Assembly (NCBI RefSeq): GCF_018881925.1
Contig: NZ_JACVPL010000003.1
Span: 202,213 to 266,212, forward strand
DNA from: Polynucleobacter sp. Latsch14-2
GTDB taxonomy: Bacteria > Pseudomonadota > Gammaproteobacteria > Burkholderiales > Burkholderiaceae
Length of the DNA: 64,000 bases
Reading direction: 5' to 3'
Made by a program: the position numbers and the translations under genes. The notes under the pieces are model-generated. The model was not told where the DNA came from and searched no databases. It saw nothing but the letters and a program-made list of their open reading frames with translations. Below are positions 1 to 8,004 of the stretch, piece by piece; the stretch's first letter is position 1; the number at the start of each line of letters is the position of its first letter.

Positions 1-726
1 GGCCCTTATGGCGATATTCCCATTCGCTTGGTATATCCCGATGCAACAGGGCCGCTACCCTGCATCATTTTCATTCGCGGCGCAGGATGGTGGGCGGGCT
101 CACTAGATTCCCATGCAAGAACTATCCGCAGCCTATCACTCATGAGTAACTGCGTAGTGTGCGCAATTGATTACCGGCGCACGCCTGAGTATCAGTACCC
201 CACCCAAAGAGATGAGGTGCTTTATTTAATTAGCTGGCTCAAAGAAAACGGTAAAAAATGGGGGCTCAATAATAAGCTGGCTTTATTTGGTGAATCTGCA
301 GGAGCTACCATTGCGCTCTCTTGCGCACTATCTCTTAGAGACAAGGCGGATACATCCATTTCAGGCCTGACCCTCTTTTACACCAACGCTGGTGGACCAA
401 AACCTTCGGCAAGAGCTTATTCGCAATGGGTCTGGAAGCAGTATCTTGGTCATGATGGCCTTTCTACCAATTCGAATGCAGTACCCTTGTTGGACGATTT
501 GCATGGCTTACCACCAACCTGGCTAGGCGTTGGCGAAAATGATCCACTCATGAGCGATACGGTAGAGGCGCATCAGAAAATACTGGCTGCTGGCGGGCAA
601 TCCACCCTTGTGAGCTATCCAAATCTTCCACATGCATTTGTTATGTACAGCGGCACCTTAAAGCCCGCCTATGATGCGCTGCAGTCTGCTGCACTGGCAA
701 CAAAAGCTAATCTAAACCACCTTTAA
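1..726 (+). CDS. Alpha/beta hydrolase, HSL-type esterase (5' end outside window)
   Basis: The reading frame is open from the first base, so the gene begins upstream of the window; the TTG at 28 is only an internal codon. The protein has the hormone-sensitive-lipase esterase layout: an oxyanion-loop equivalent IRGAGWW (the usual HGGGW has lost its His), DYRRTPEYQYP, the nucleophile elbow GESAG, an acid residue in GENDPL and the catalytic His in PHAF. It would hydrolyse a small ester or lactone in the cytoplasm. It is followed after 36 bases by a cupin gene and then a Bug receptor, so it is probably part of the same catabolic transcript. The substrate cannot be read from the sequence. Confidence 0.85.
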   Translation, partial: GPYGDIPIRLVYPDATGPLPCIIFIRGAGWWAGSLDSHARTIRSLSLMSNCVVCAIDYRRTPEYQYPTQRDEVLYLISWLKENGKKWGLNNKLALFGESAGATIALSCALSLRDKADTSISGLTLFYTNAGGPKPSARAYSQWVWKQYLGHDGLSTNSNAVPLLDDLHGLPPTWLGVGENDPLMSDTVEAHQKILAAGGQSTLVSYPNLPHAFVMYSGTLKPAYDALQSAALATKANLNHL

Positions 727-762
727 ATAAGATTTTTACTCAGTATTTTTTATGGAGATTGT

Positions 763-1350
763 ATGAAGCGCTGGACCCCAACACAAGAAGAAATGAAACC
801 TCGCATAGCTCGCTTCAAAGAAGTGGCTTCTGTAAAAAAACTACATCTTGAAGAAAAAGGGATTCCCCCCGATGTCCTCGAGATGATTATGGCCAAGACC
901 ACTAGGAATGTAATGTCTCCAGGCCCCCTGCCTGGGCAACTTTCTCCAAAGCCTGCTGTTGAAGGTGGAGATGCGGGCGTCTTTCGCCTAGGTATTGCCA
1001 CTTGCCCACCCAATCAAGGTCCAGGACTACATGTGCACTACAACACGCATGAAACATTTATGGCGTTAACTGGTAAATGGGAGATTCAATGGGGTGATCA
1101 TGGGGAAGAATCGGTGATGCTCGATCATCTTGATTTAATTGCGATGCCGCCAGGAGTTACTAGAAGATTTATCAATCGGTCGCAAGATGATGCACATCTA
1201 ATGGTCATCATCCAAGGGAAGCGAGATGAATTTGATGATGTTGATCGCGTTCCTGAAACAGCACAAGCAATTGCAGAAAAACATGGTCAAGGAATGGTAG
1301 ATAAATTAGAAAACCTTGGTTGGAAGTTTACGATTGGGAAAGAACTTTAA
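763..1350 (+). CDS. Single-domain cupin protein
   Basis: This is a 195-residue protein with one cupin barrel in its second half. Cupin motif 1 is well kept (HVHYNTHETFMALTG, supplying two His, a further His and Glu), but motif 2 reads PPGVTRRFIN, with Arg where the last metal-binding His normally sits. It may therefore bind metal with three ligands or act as a binding or isomerase-type cupin. An N-terminal helical stretch of about 60 residues precedes the barrel. The ATG at 763 has a GGAG ribosome site at good distance. It lies between an esterase and a Bug receptor gene, which suggests a role in metabolising the imported acid. Substrate unknown. Confidence 0.8.
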   Translation: MKRWTPTQEEMKPRIARFKEVASVKKLHLEEKGIPPDVLEMIMAKTTRNVMSPGPLPGQLSPKPAVEGGDAGVFRLGIATCPPNQGPGLHVHYNTHETFMALTGKWEIQWGDHGEESVMLDHLDLIAMPPGVTRRFINRSQDDAHLMVIIQGKRDEFDDVDRVPETAQAIAEKHGQGMVDKLENLGWKFTIGKEL

Positions 1351-1351
1351 A

Positions 1352-2371
1352 GTGGGTAAAAATAGTCACACCAATCCGAAACGAAGATTACTATTAAAAG
1401 GTGCTGGGGCCAGCTTGGCTGGATTTGCAGTGGGGCTCCCTGGTGCCTCTAAGGCCGCAGGTTCTTACCCGACCAAACCGATCCGCATTGTGATTCCGTT
1501 TGCGCCAGGCGGCACTCTTGATGTTGCAATGCGTCCATTAAGCCAACAACTATCGACTATCTTGGGTCAAACGGTATATCTTGATAATCGTGCAGGTGCC
1601 AATGGCGTGATTGGCGCAGAGTATGTTGCCAATTCACCCTCGGATGGCTATACCTTAATTGCAACCTCGGCTTCTTTTGCCTTGAATCCTAGCATCTATA
1701 AAAACCTAAAATACGATGTGCTGCAGGACTTCACGCCGATTTCCGCATTAATGCAAGGGGTTGGGTTTATCGTGATTGTTAATAGTTCAGTTCCAGTCAA
1801 TACACTTCAAGAACTCATTGCCCTTGGCAAAAAGAGTGGCAACACTCTCACTTATAGCTCGCCAGGTATTGGCAATACAGTTCATATTGCCAGCGAACTA
1901 TTTAATCAAAAGGCTGGCACCAACTTTATGCATGTCCCCTACAAGGGCAGTGCACCGTCTTTGAATGCCATCGTTTCTGGCGAGGCTCAGATCGGCATTA
2001 TGCCCCCAGCGATTGTGATGCCGTTTATTCGTAGCGGGCAATTGAAAGCCTTAGCCTTCACAGGCAAAAAGAGATTGGCCGACTTACCAGATGTCCCAAC
2101 TATGGCTGAGGCTGGAGTGAATGATTTTGTCTTTGAGGGCACATGGATGGGATTACTAGGGCCTAAGGCACTATCTCCAGCCATCGTTAATCGTCTTTAC
2201 CAGGCCATCACCAAAGCAATACAACAGCCCGCCCTGAAGCAAGCGTGGGTCAATGGTGTGTCAGGCTATGTTGCAGACGGGAGTTCGCCTGCCGAATTTT
2301 CAAAACAACTAAAAGATGATGTCCATCGTTATGGCGACATTATGCGAAAAATCAATATTCAACCAAGCTAA
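1352..2371 (+). CDS. Bug-family (TctC-like) periplasmic substrate-binding protein, Tat-type signal
   Basis: This is a receptor of the tripartite tricarboxylate transporter (TTT) type. Typical Bug signatures are visible: YPTKPIRIVIPFAPGG after the signal, GAEYVANSPSDGYTL, MHVPYKGSAPSL and LPDVPTMAEAGV. I prefer the GTG at 1352, two bases after the cupin stop, over a TTG at 1316 inside the cupin gene. The signal peptide then starts with KRRLLLKGAGA, a twin-arginine pattern unlike the Sec signals of the other receptors here, so export may be Tat-dependent. It is directly upstream of a ThDP enzyme, which suggests its ligand is an oxo- or hydroxy-carboxylate used by that pathway (inference). Confidence 0.92.
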   Translation: MGKNSHTNPKRRLLLKGAGASLAGFAVGLPGASKAAGSYPTKPIRIVIPFAPGGTLDVAMRPLSQQLSTILGQTVYLDNRAGANGVIGAEYVANSPSDGYTLIATSASFALNPSIYKNLKYDVLQDFTPISALMQGVGFIVIVNSSVPVNTLQELIALGKKSGNTLTYSSPGIGNTVHIASELFNQKAGTNFMHVPYKGSAPSLNAIVSGEAQIGIMPPAIVMPFIRSGQLKALAFTGKKRLADLPDVPTMAEAGVNDFVFEGTWMGLLGPKALSPAIVNRLYQAITKAIQQPALKQAWVNGVSGYVADGSSPAEFSKQLKDDVHRYGDIMRKINIQPS

Positions 2372-2399
2372 CTAACACTCAACCGATTAAGGAAAAATC

Positions 2400-4076
2400 A
2401 TGTCCAAAAAAATGACTGGTGCAAGATACTTTGCGCAACTATTAGAAGCATATGGTGTTACTCATATTTTCTTCATGGATGCGATTTTGCGACGCGCCTT
2501 GGCTGAAGTTGAAGACACTAAAATTGTTCGAGTGCTAGGGCATTCAGAAAAGGGTGTGGGATATATGGCCGATGGCTATGCGCGTATTTCTGGTCGTCCA
2601 GGTATTTGTATGGCGCAGTCAGTAGGCGCAGCTAATTTAGCCGCCTCCATGCAAGACCCTTATCTTGGTCACTCTCCTGTTATTGCTCTGACTGGTCGAC
2701 ATATTGCAGCGATGCAATATCGTAATTCTTATCAAGAGGTAGAGCATGGGCCACTCTTTACGCCGGTAACCAAATTCCATGCGCAGATGGAAGTGGTAGA
2801 GCAGATGCCACATCTCATCCGCCAAGCCTTTCGCGAAGCTACTACAGCCACCCCAAGACCAGTACATCTAGATGTGGCTGGATTTACCGGCGATGCACTT
2901 ACCCCCTTAGAGCTTGAGGCTGATATTTCAGTCGATGACTGTCATACACGCTTCCCTGCATTTAGGCCTGCGCCAGATACTTCCGCAATCGAGCGCGCAG
3001 CTAAAGCAATTGCCCAAAGTAAAAAACCGGTCGTCATTGCCGATCGAGGTGTAATCATCTCCGGAGCAAAGGATGCACTGAAGGCTCTTGGTGAAAAAAT
3101 TCAAGCCCCCATCACAGCAACCCTAGATGCTAAATCAGCGATCCTAGAAACCGATCCACTATTCAGGGGAATGGTTGGTTTGTATGGTCGTAGCTGCACC
3201 AATCACATTGTTGATGAAGCTGACTTAATTATTTATGCAGGTAGCAATACTAGTGACCACACCACTGCAAACTGGAAGTTGCCAAAAGTTGGAACTCCTA
3301 TCATTCAGATCGACTTAGATCCAGTCGAAATTGGCAGAAACTACCCTGGCACAATTGGTATTCAAAGTGACGTTAAGCTTGGCTTAGAAGCTCTAGCAAA
3401 TGCAGCAGCAGCTGCAAAGCGTGATGAGTGGCTAAAACACACTCAATCACTGGTAGATGCATGGAAAACTGAAATGCAGGTTGAGCTCACGCGATCTGAT
3501 GTTCCCATGCGCCCACAAAGACTATGCCATGAATTAACCAAGGTACTGCCAAACGATGCTATTTTGGTTGCAGATACTGGTTACTCAGCGCTATGGACTG
3601 GTAATTTGGTCGATATGCTGCACCCCAAGCAAACTTATATGCGCGCTGCCGGCTCATTAGGCTGGTCTTTCCCGGCATCGATTGGCGCTAAAGCTGCCGC
3701 CCCAAACAGAACAGTCGTTTGCTTTACCGGAGATGGTGGCTTCTCATACCACCTGCCAGAATTAGAGACGGCCAAACGCATGGGCTTAAATGTCATTGTG
3801 ATTGTGAACAACAATGAATGCCTCTCCCAAGGCGTGAAGAACTTAAACATCGCCTATGGCGATAGAGCACACACACGCAAATCTGAGTGCTATGTTTACG
3901 AGAAAACAGATTTCGCCAAGATTGCTCAATCGTTCAACTGCTTCGGAGTAACAGTGGAAGATCCAAAGGACTTCAAAGCGGCATTTGATGCTGCAGTTGC
4001 GAGTAATCTACCGGCAGTGATCGATGTTAAAACAGAGTTTGCCTATCAAGCACAACTAGCATGGGTGCCAGTGTAA
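2400..4076 (+). CDS. Thiamine-diphosphate-dependent lyase/decarboxylase (acetolactate-synthase-like)
   Basis: The 558-residue protein has the three ThDP-enzyme domains: N-terminal pyrimidine-binding (about 4-170, catalytic Glu50 in HSEKGVGYMADGYAR), central (about 190-325) and C-terminal diphosphate-binding (GDG near 444, closing NNN). It is similar to the acetolactate synthase, benzoylformate decarboxylase and oxalyl-CoA decarboxylase superfamily, but there is no regulatory-subunit gene, so a catabolic 2-oxoacid decarboxylase or carboligase is more likely than amino-acid biosynthesis. A paralogue is encoded at 11863-13566 on the other strand. The start has a strong AAGGA site. Its stop overlaps the next start (TAATG), so the CMD-family gene is translationally coupled. 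Confidence 0.9.
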   Translation: MSKKMTGARYFAQLLEAYGVTHIFFMDAILRRALAEVEDTKIVRVLGHSEKGVGYMADGYARISGRPGICMAQSVGAANLAASMQDPYLGHSPVIALTGRHIAAMQYRNSYQEVEHGPLFTPVTKFHAQMEVVEQMPHLIRQAFREATTATPRPVHLDVAGFTGDALTPLELEADISVDDCHTRFPAFRPAPDTSAIERAAKAIAQSKKPVVIADRGVIISGAKDALKALGEKIQAPITATLDAKSAILETDPLFRGMVGLYGRSCTNHIVDEADLIIYAGSNTSDHTTANWKLPKVGTPIIQIDLDPVEIGRNYPGTIGIQSDVKLGLEALANAAAAAKRDEWLKHTQSLVDAWKTEMQVELTRSDVPMRPQRLCHELTKVLPNDAILVADTGYSALWTGNLVDMLHPKQTYMRAAGSLGWSFPASIGAKAAAPNRTVVCFTGDGGFSYHLPELETAKRMGLNVIVIVNNNECLSQGVKNLNIAYGDRAHTRKSECYVYEKTDFAKIAQSFNCFGVTVEDPKDFKAAFDAAVASNLPAVIDVKTEFAYQAQLAWVPV

Positions 4077-4639
4077 TGACAACTACTCCAATACGCTTTG
4101 CACCCATTCCTCTTGAGGCAATGTCTGAAGAGCAAAAGTCTACAGCAGATAAACTCATTAATGGCCCTCGCGGAGGTATTCGTGGGCCTTTTAATGCTTT
4201 ATTACGAAACCCATTATTAGCGGATCGCGTGCGTCAACTAGGCGATAGCATTCGCTTTGAAAATTCTTTACCGCCTGCCTTAAGAGAGTTTACGATTCTG
4301 ATTACTGCAAGATTTTGGTCGGCAAAATATGAGTGGCATGCCCACAGCAAACTTGCTGCCGAGCTTGGCATCAAACAAGAGACTATTGATGCTATTGGTC
4401 TAGGTGAGAAGCCTAAAAATCTAACTGCAGACGAAAGTCTCATTTATCAGTTCTGCACTGAGATTCTCGACGATAAAGATATCAGCGACAACACATACGC
4501 CGCAACGCTCGCACGCTTTGGTGAGCTCACAGTGCTAGATATATTAGTTACCACCAGCTACTTTGGCTTTGTTTCTGTCATACTGAACGCCATTCGTCAG
4601 CCAGTCCCAGAAGGCGGCATACAGCTACCCCAATTATAA
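4076..4639 (+). CDS. Carboxymuconolactone-decarboxylase (CMD/AhpD-like) family protein
   Basis: The ATG at 4076 shares its A with the stop codon of the ThDP gene (TAATG), which favours it over an in-frame ATG at 4061. The 187-residue protein is a single-domain CMD fold: the central helix pair reads REFTILITARFWSAKYEW followed by HAHSKLAAELG, the usual E, YEW and H pattern. The CxxC of peroxidatic AhpD proteins is absent, so a thiol-peroxidase role is unlikely. Such proteins occur as gamma-carboxymuconolactone decarboxylases or as small partner enzymes in lactone pathways. Coupling to the ThDP lyase and a downstream alpha/beta hydrolase fits a pathway with lactone intermediates (inference). 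Confidence 0.85.
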   Translation: MTTTPIRFAPIPLEAMSEEQKSTADKLINGPRGGIRGPFNALLRNPLLADRVRQLGDSIRFENSLPPALREFTILITARFWSAKYEWHAHSKLAAELGIKQETIDAIGLGEKPKNLTADESLIYQFCTEILDDKDISDNTYAATLARFGELTVLDILVTTSYFGFVSVILNAIRQPVPEGGIQLPQL

Positions 4640-4650
4640 ACAAGTTAAAT

Positions 4651-5448
4651 ATGCCGTTATTAGATGTTGCGTTAAATTCAAAATTATTCTATAGCCTTGA
4701 TGACAGCACCAATCCGTGGGATACGCCTGAAACTATTATTTTTGTCCACGGATTTACAGAAAGCACTGAAGTTTGGCGCTGCTGGATTCCGCAGTTCGCT
4801 AGAAAGTATCAAATAGTTCGCTTTGATCAAAGAGGTTTTGGACGTTCTGGATCGGTGCCAGATTCATTTACTTACTCTACCGAACTACTTGTAAGCGATC
4901 TATCGCAACTCATTCAAACCGTCTCTCCAGACAAACCAGTTCATCTCATTGCTGGGAAAAGTGGCAATATTTGCGCCATTGCTACAGCGCTTGCCCATCC
5001 CGAGCTAGTCAAGACGATCTCGATGGTAAGTCCTGCTATTAAGGCTCCGGAAGCCACGGGCTGGCTGGAGCATATTGACTTGCACGGAATGACTAGTTGG
5101 GCAAGATGGACGATGGGCGATAGATTGGGTAGCAAGATGCCTAAAATTGGAGTTGAATGGTGGATCAATCTCATGGGGAAAACAGCCGCAAGTACAGCCC
5201 ACGCTTACTTAAGATGGGTATCTGGCGTTAATTTAGAAGCCAGCCTGCCCCAAGTAAAGCAATCGGTATTGATAGTGGGCAATGAATCAAAACGCCGTGG
5301 TCGCGCCCAATTTGAACAATACACTCAACTCATACCAAACGCCGAATTAGCCATGATCGATGTAGACGGATACCACACGGGAGCTGTTGCACCAGACCAA
5401 TGCAGCGAAGTTATTCTGGATTTTTTAGCCAAACATCCAATGAAGTAA
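4651..5448 (+). CDS. Alpha/beta-fold hydrolase
   Basis: A cytoplasmic 265-residue alpha/beta hydrolase with oxyanion loop FVHGFTES, the strand motif RFDQRGFGRSG, and a nucleophile elbow GKSGN that keeps Ser between glycines. The C-terminal His is in DGYHTG. It resembles enol-lactone hydrolases and related C-C or ester hydrolases. Eleven bases separate it from the CMD gene and five from the following Bug gene, so the group is one operon. A CMD protein next to an alpha/beta hydrolase recalls the pcaC/pcaD pair of the protocatechuate branch, but the rest of that pathway is not here, so I do not assign pcaD. Confidence 0.85.
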   Translation: MPLLDVALNSKLFYSLDDSTNPWDTPETIIFVHGFTESTEVWRCWIPQFARKYQIVRFDQRGFGRSGSVPDSFTYSTELLVSDLSQLIQTVSPDKPVHLIAGKSGNICAIATALAHPELVKTISMVSPAIKAPEATGWLEHIDLHGMTSWARWTMGDRLGSKMPKIGVEWWINLMGKTAASTAHAYLRWVSGVNLEASLPQVKQSVLIVGNESKRRGRAQFEQYTQLIPNAELAMIDVDGYHTGAVAPDQCSEVILDFLAKHPMK

Positions 5449-5453
5449 GGTCA

Positions 5454-6434
5454 ATGAATATGAATCGCTCCTATAAGAATATTTTTTATGTCCTACTGCT
5501 AGTTTGTAACCTGACCTTCATTGAGCACCTGCGGGCCGCTTTTCCAGAGCACCCCATCCGCCTGGTTGTTCCCTCTGGGGCGGGTGGCGTAACAGATAGT
5601 CTGGCGCGCTTGCTGGCCATAGAGCTTAGTCAAAACCTGGGTCAGCAAGTTTTTATTGAAAATCGTCCGGGAGCCAGCGGCATTAGTGGCACACAATTTG
5701 TTGCCACCGCTGCACCTGATGGTTATACCTTGTTAATGGTGTTTCCTTCTCACGTCACCAACCCATCTTTATTCAGCAAGCTGCCTTACGACACCACCAA
5801 GGCATTTTCCCCTGTCTCCCTTGTTAGTAGCGTTTCCATGGTCTTTGTTGTACCAAAAGATTCTCCAGCAAATAGCCTCAAAGAATTTATTACTTACGCA
5901 AAGTCCAATCCAGGGAAATTGAATTTTTCAACTGTGGGCAGTGGCAGTCTAGGACACCTTGGTGCCGAGCTCTTTAATTCAATGATTGGCGCCACGATGA
6001 CACACGTTCCGTATAAAGGAAGTCCGCAAGCCATGACAGCATTGGTAACTGGAGAGGCTGATATGTATCTCGTTGCATCTGCCAGCAGTGCGCTACCTCT
6101 CATCAAGGCCAAGCAGATCAAAGCCTTAGGCGTGAGTACAAAAGATAGATTGTCAATCCTGCCTAACACGCCCTCAATGTCTGAAATTGTCCGAGGTTAT
6201 GATGTGCAGGGCTGGAATGGAATTCTTGCTCCGGCAGGAACCCCTCCAGATGTAATCGAAAAACTCAACAAGGCAATTATTAAATCCGTTGCTTCTGTGG
6301 AGTTCACAAAAAAACTCCGTCAAGAAGGTGCTACAGGCTCAACAAGCACGCCTGCAGAGTTTCAGCACCTCATCGCCAAAGACATTGCTAAATGGGCAAA
6401 AGTAATTAAAGAAGCCAATATTCAGCTAGATTAA
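5454..6434 (+). CDS. Bug-family (TctC-like) periplasmic substrate-binding protein
   Basis: The ATG at 5454 (or the one at 5460) follows AAGG directly; an upstream in-frame start at 5400 would sit inside the preceding gene and lengthen the signal unnaturally. The Sec signal is the hydrophobic IFYVLLLVCNLTFIEHLRA. The ligand loop after FPEHPIRLVV reads PSGAGGVTDSLARLL, with Ser-Gly in place of the common Phe-Ala/Pro. Also present are FVATAAPDGYTLL and MTHVPYKGSPQAM. It is the last gene of the first operon and converges on the HbpS-like gene only seven bases away. It is the second receptor in the same operon, so two related ligands, or a substrate and a product, may be recognised. Confidence 0.93.
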   Translation: MNMNRSYKNIFYVLLLVCNLTFIEHLRAAFPEHPIRLVVPSGAGGVTDSLARLLAIELSQNLGQQVFIENRPGASGISGTQFVATAAPDGYTLLMVFPSHVTNPSLFSKLPYDTTKAFSPVSLVSSVSMVFVVPKDSPANSLKEFITYAKSNPGKLNFSTVGSGSLGHLGAELFNSMIGATMTHVPYKGSPQAMTALVTGEADMYLVASASSALPLIKAKQIKALGVSTKDRLSILPNTPSMSEIVRGYDVQGWNGILAPAGTPPDVIEKLNKAIIKSVASVEFTKKLRQEGATGSTSTPAEFQHLIAKDIAKWAKVIKEANIQLD

Positions 6435-6440
6435 TTTTTA

Positions 6441-6893
6441 CTATTCTTTGTCGCCGTGATCAGCAACAAGACCGGCACTTTGAATTCCCTTGATAGCGCA
6501 AACCTCATCATTTACCGAGGTATCGCCACTAACGCCAATAGCACCAACAATTTGACCTTGCTGGTCCCTTATTAGCAATCCACCCCTCACTGGAACCATT
6601 CTGCCGTCAGTCATGGCTTGCAGGGCGCCCATAAAATGAGGGACGGCAACAGCTCTACGCTCAAGCTCTCGGCCACCAAAACCCATTCCCAATGCCCCCG
6701 CAGCCTTACCTAACGCAATATCAAACCTTAGCAGGCTCGTTCCGTCGTCGGCCAAATAGGCTTTTACAACCCCACGCACATCCAACACTACGACAGTCAT
6801 TGGCTGCATTTTCTCAGATCTTGCGCATTCAAGCGTGTTTTGAGCAATGGTCAATGCCGATTTAAGAGATATCGTCTGAATAGAAAGTGTCAC
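6441..6893 (-). CDS. GlcG/HbpS family (DUF336) protein
   Basis: This 150-residue single-domain protein starts at a GTG preceded by GGGGA. It shows the family pattern: helix-rich N-terminus, VVVLDVRGVVKAYLADDG, KAAGALGMG, then RGGLLIRDQQGQIVGAIGVSG and an acidic helix. Relatives include GlcG of the glycolate locus and HbpS of Streptomyces; many are cytosolic proteins of unknown chemistry encoded beside oxidative catabolic genes. There is no signal peptide. It is transcribed divergently from the CysB-like LysR gene at 6993, with a 14-bp dyad between them, so it is a likely target of that regulator. The function in this context is not known. Confidence 0.85.
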   Translation of the reverse strand: MTLSIQTISLKSALTIAQNTLECARSEKMQPMTVVVLDVRGVVKAYLADDGTSLLRFDIALGKAAGALGMGFGGRELERRAVAVPHFMGALQAMTDGRMVPVRGGLLIRDQQGQIVGAIGVSGDTSVNDEVCAIKGIQSAGLVADHGDKE

Positions 6894-6934
6894 AGTGTCC
6901 CCAGAATAAGTTGAAATGATTTAAGCTACTTAAA

Positions 6935-6948
6935 ATGCTGTTCAGCAT
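6935..6948. promoter_or_regulatory. ATGCTG-TT-CAGCAT dyad between divergent genes
   Basis: A perfect 6-bp inverted repeat with a 2-base centre sits in the 99-base gap between the GlcG/HbpS gene and the LysR gene. LysR-type regulators usually bind dyads in such divergent spacers. It is a candidate operator by position only; short dyads also occur by chance. Confidence 0.35.
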
Positions 6949-6992
6949 CCATCATATATCCTATCATTAAGTATTTACACCTTTCTTAATTT

Positions 6993-7898
6993 ATGAATTT
7001 ACAGCAACTGAAATATCTCTGCGCGGTTGTTGAATCTAAATTTAGCGTTTCTAAAGCTTCGGATCGTCTATACACTTCGCAACCCGGTATCAGTAAACAA
7101 ATTCAGCTTTTCGAGCGCGAGCTTGGAGTAACTTTGCTGGAGCGCAAGGGTAACCGCATCATTGGCCTTACTCCCCCAGGAAAAGAAGTCTATCTTGTAG
7201 CACAGCGGATGCTGAGCGATGCTGGCAATCTCAAAAAAATTGGGGAAGAATTTTCCTCAAAAAATAAAGGTCTGCTAGTGGTTGCAACCACTCATATTCA
7301 TGCCCGTTACACCCTCCCTAAAATTATCCATAAATTTAGTGAGAAATATCCAAATGTTACAGTCAGCTTAAGACAGGGGCACCCCGCACAAATTGCCAAC
7401 TGGATTATCTCTGGCGAAGTGGATCTTGCCATTAGTGCGGCGGAGACAGAGGGTCACGAAGAGCTTGTATTAATGCCGTACTCAACCATTGAGCGCTGTA
7501 TATTATTTTCAGCGAAGCACCCCTTAGAAAAGATCAAACTTCTGACACTCGAAGCCTTGGCAAAATTTCCGCTGATCTCCTTGGACGCTAATTTTGCAGG
7601 TGGCGCATCCGTCAAAGAAGTCTTTGAAGAATGTGGCCTTAAACCCAACATTGTTTTAAGTGCCGCCGATACAGACGTTATCAAAACCTATGTTGAAATC
7701 GGACATGGTGTAGCTATTGTTCCATCTATTGCCTTCGACCCAGACAGGGACAAAGCATTGCGCTACCTAGATGCCTCTCACTTATTTCCACCAACGCCCA
7801 TTTTTATTCAAATTAGGCAAGGCAAGTATCTCAGGCACTACATGGAAGATTTTATCTCCATGGTCAACCTGGCAAGACCCCAAAAAACTAGCGGGTAA
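6993..7898 (+). CDS. LysR-type regulator of the CysB/Cbl subgroup
   Basis: The 301-residue protein has a winged HTH at about 1-60 (LYTSQPGISKQIQLFERELG, the CysB-type recognition region) and an effector domain with CysB hallmarks: ATTHIHARYTLPKII, VSLRQGHPAQIANWI, GHGVAIVPSIAF and RYLDASHLF. In CysB the loop reads TTHTQARY, whose Thr and Gln contact N-acetylserine; here they are Ile and His, so the inducer is probably different. CysB-like LysR proteins control sulfur assimilation or sulfonate use, but the neighbours here are a HbpS protein, a Bug receptor and cupins. It probably senses a catabolite of the adjacent genes (inference). Confidence 0.9.
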   Translation: MNLQQLKYLCAVVESKFSVSKASDRLYTSQPGISKQIQLFERELGVTLLERKGNRIIGLTPPGKEVYLVAQRMLSDAGNLKKIGEEFSSKNKGLLVVATTHIHARYTLPKIIHKFSEKYPNVTVSLRQGHPAQIANWIISGEVDLAISAAETEGHEELVLMPYSTIERCILFSAKHPLEKIKLLTLEALAKFPLISLDANFAGGASVKEVFEECGLKPNIVLSAADTDVIKTYVEIGHGVAIVPSIAFDPDRDKALRYLDASHLFPPTPIFIQIRQGKYLRHYMEDFISMVNLARPQKTSG

Positions 7899-7923
7899 TC
7901 GACTTATAACCTGAATAAATGAA

Positions 7924-7942
7924 TAATAAGCAATTGTTATTA
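7924..7942. promoter_or_regulatory. A/T-rich dyad upstream of Bug gene
   Basis: TAATAA(G)-CAATTG-TTATTA forms an almost perfect inverted repeat centred on CAATTG in the 106-base spacer between the LysR gene and the Bug gene. A TATACT hexamer, a plausible -10 box, follows at 7962-7967. It could be the LysR operator for the downstream Bug-cupin-cupin transcript. Evidence is symmetry and position only. Confidence 0.35.
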
Positions 7943-8004
7943 ATGTAGTATTTGTTGACCCTATACTAGGCTTGGGCAATTTATTCAAAAGGCAGCCAAC
8001 TCAA

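Noticed and set aside
2400..4076. Biosynthetic acetolactate synthase (ilvB)
   Set aside because: No small regulatory subunit is nearby, and the gene context is catabolic with Bug receptors.
4061..5448. pcaC/pcaD-type beta-ketoadipate genes
   Set aside because: A CMD-family protein and an alpha/beta hydrolase are adjacent, but no protocatechuate dioxygenase or cycloisomerase gene is present, and the CMD protein lies next to a ThDP enzyme, so the names are not justified.
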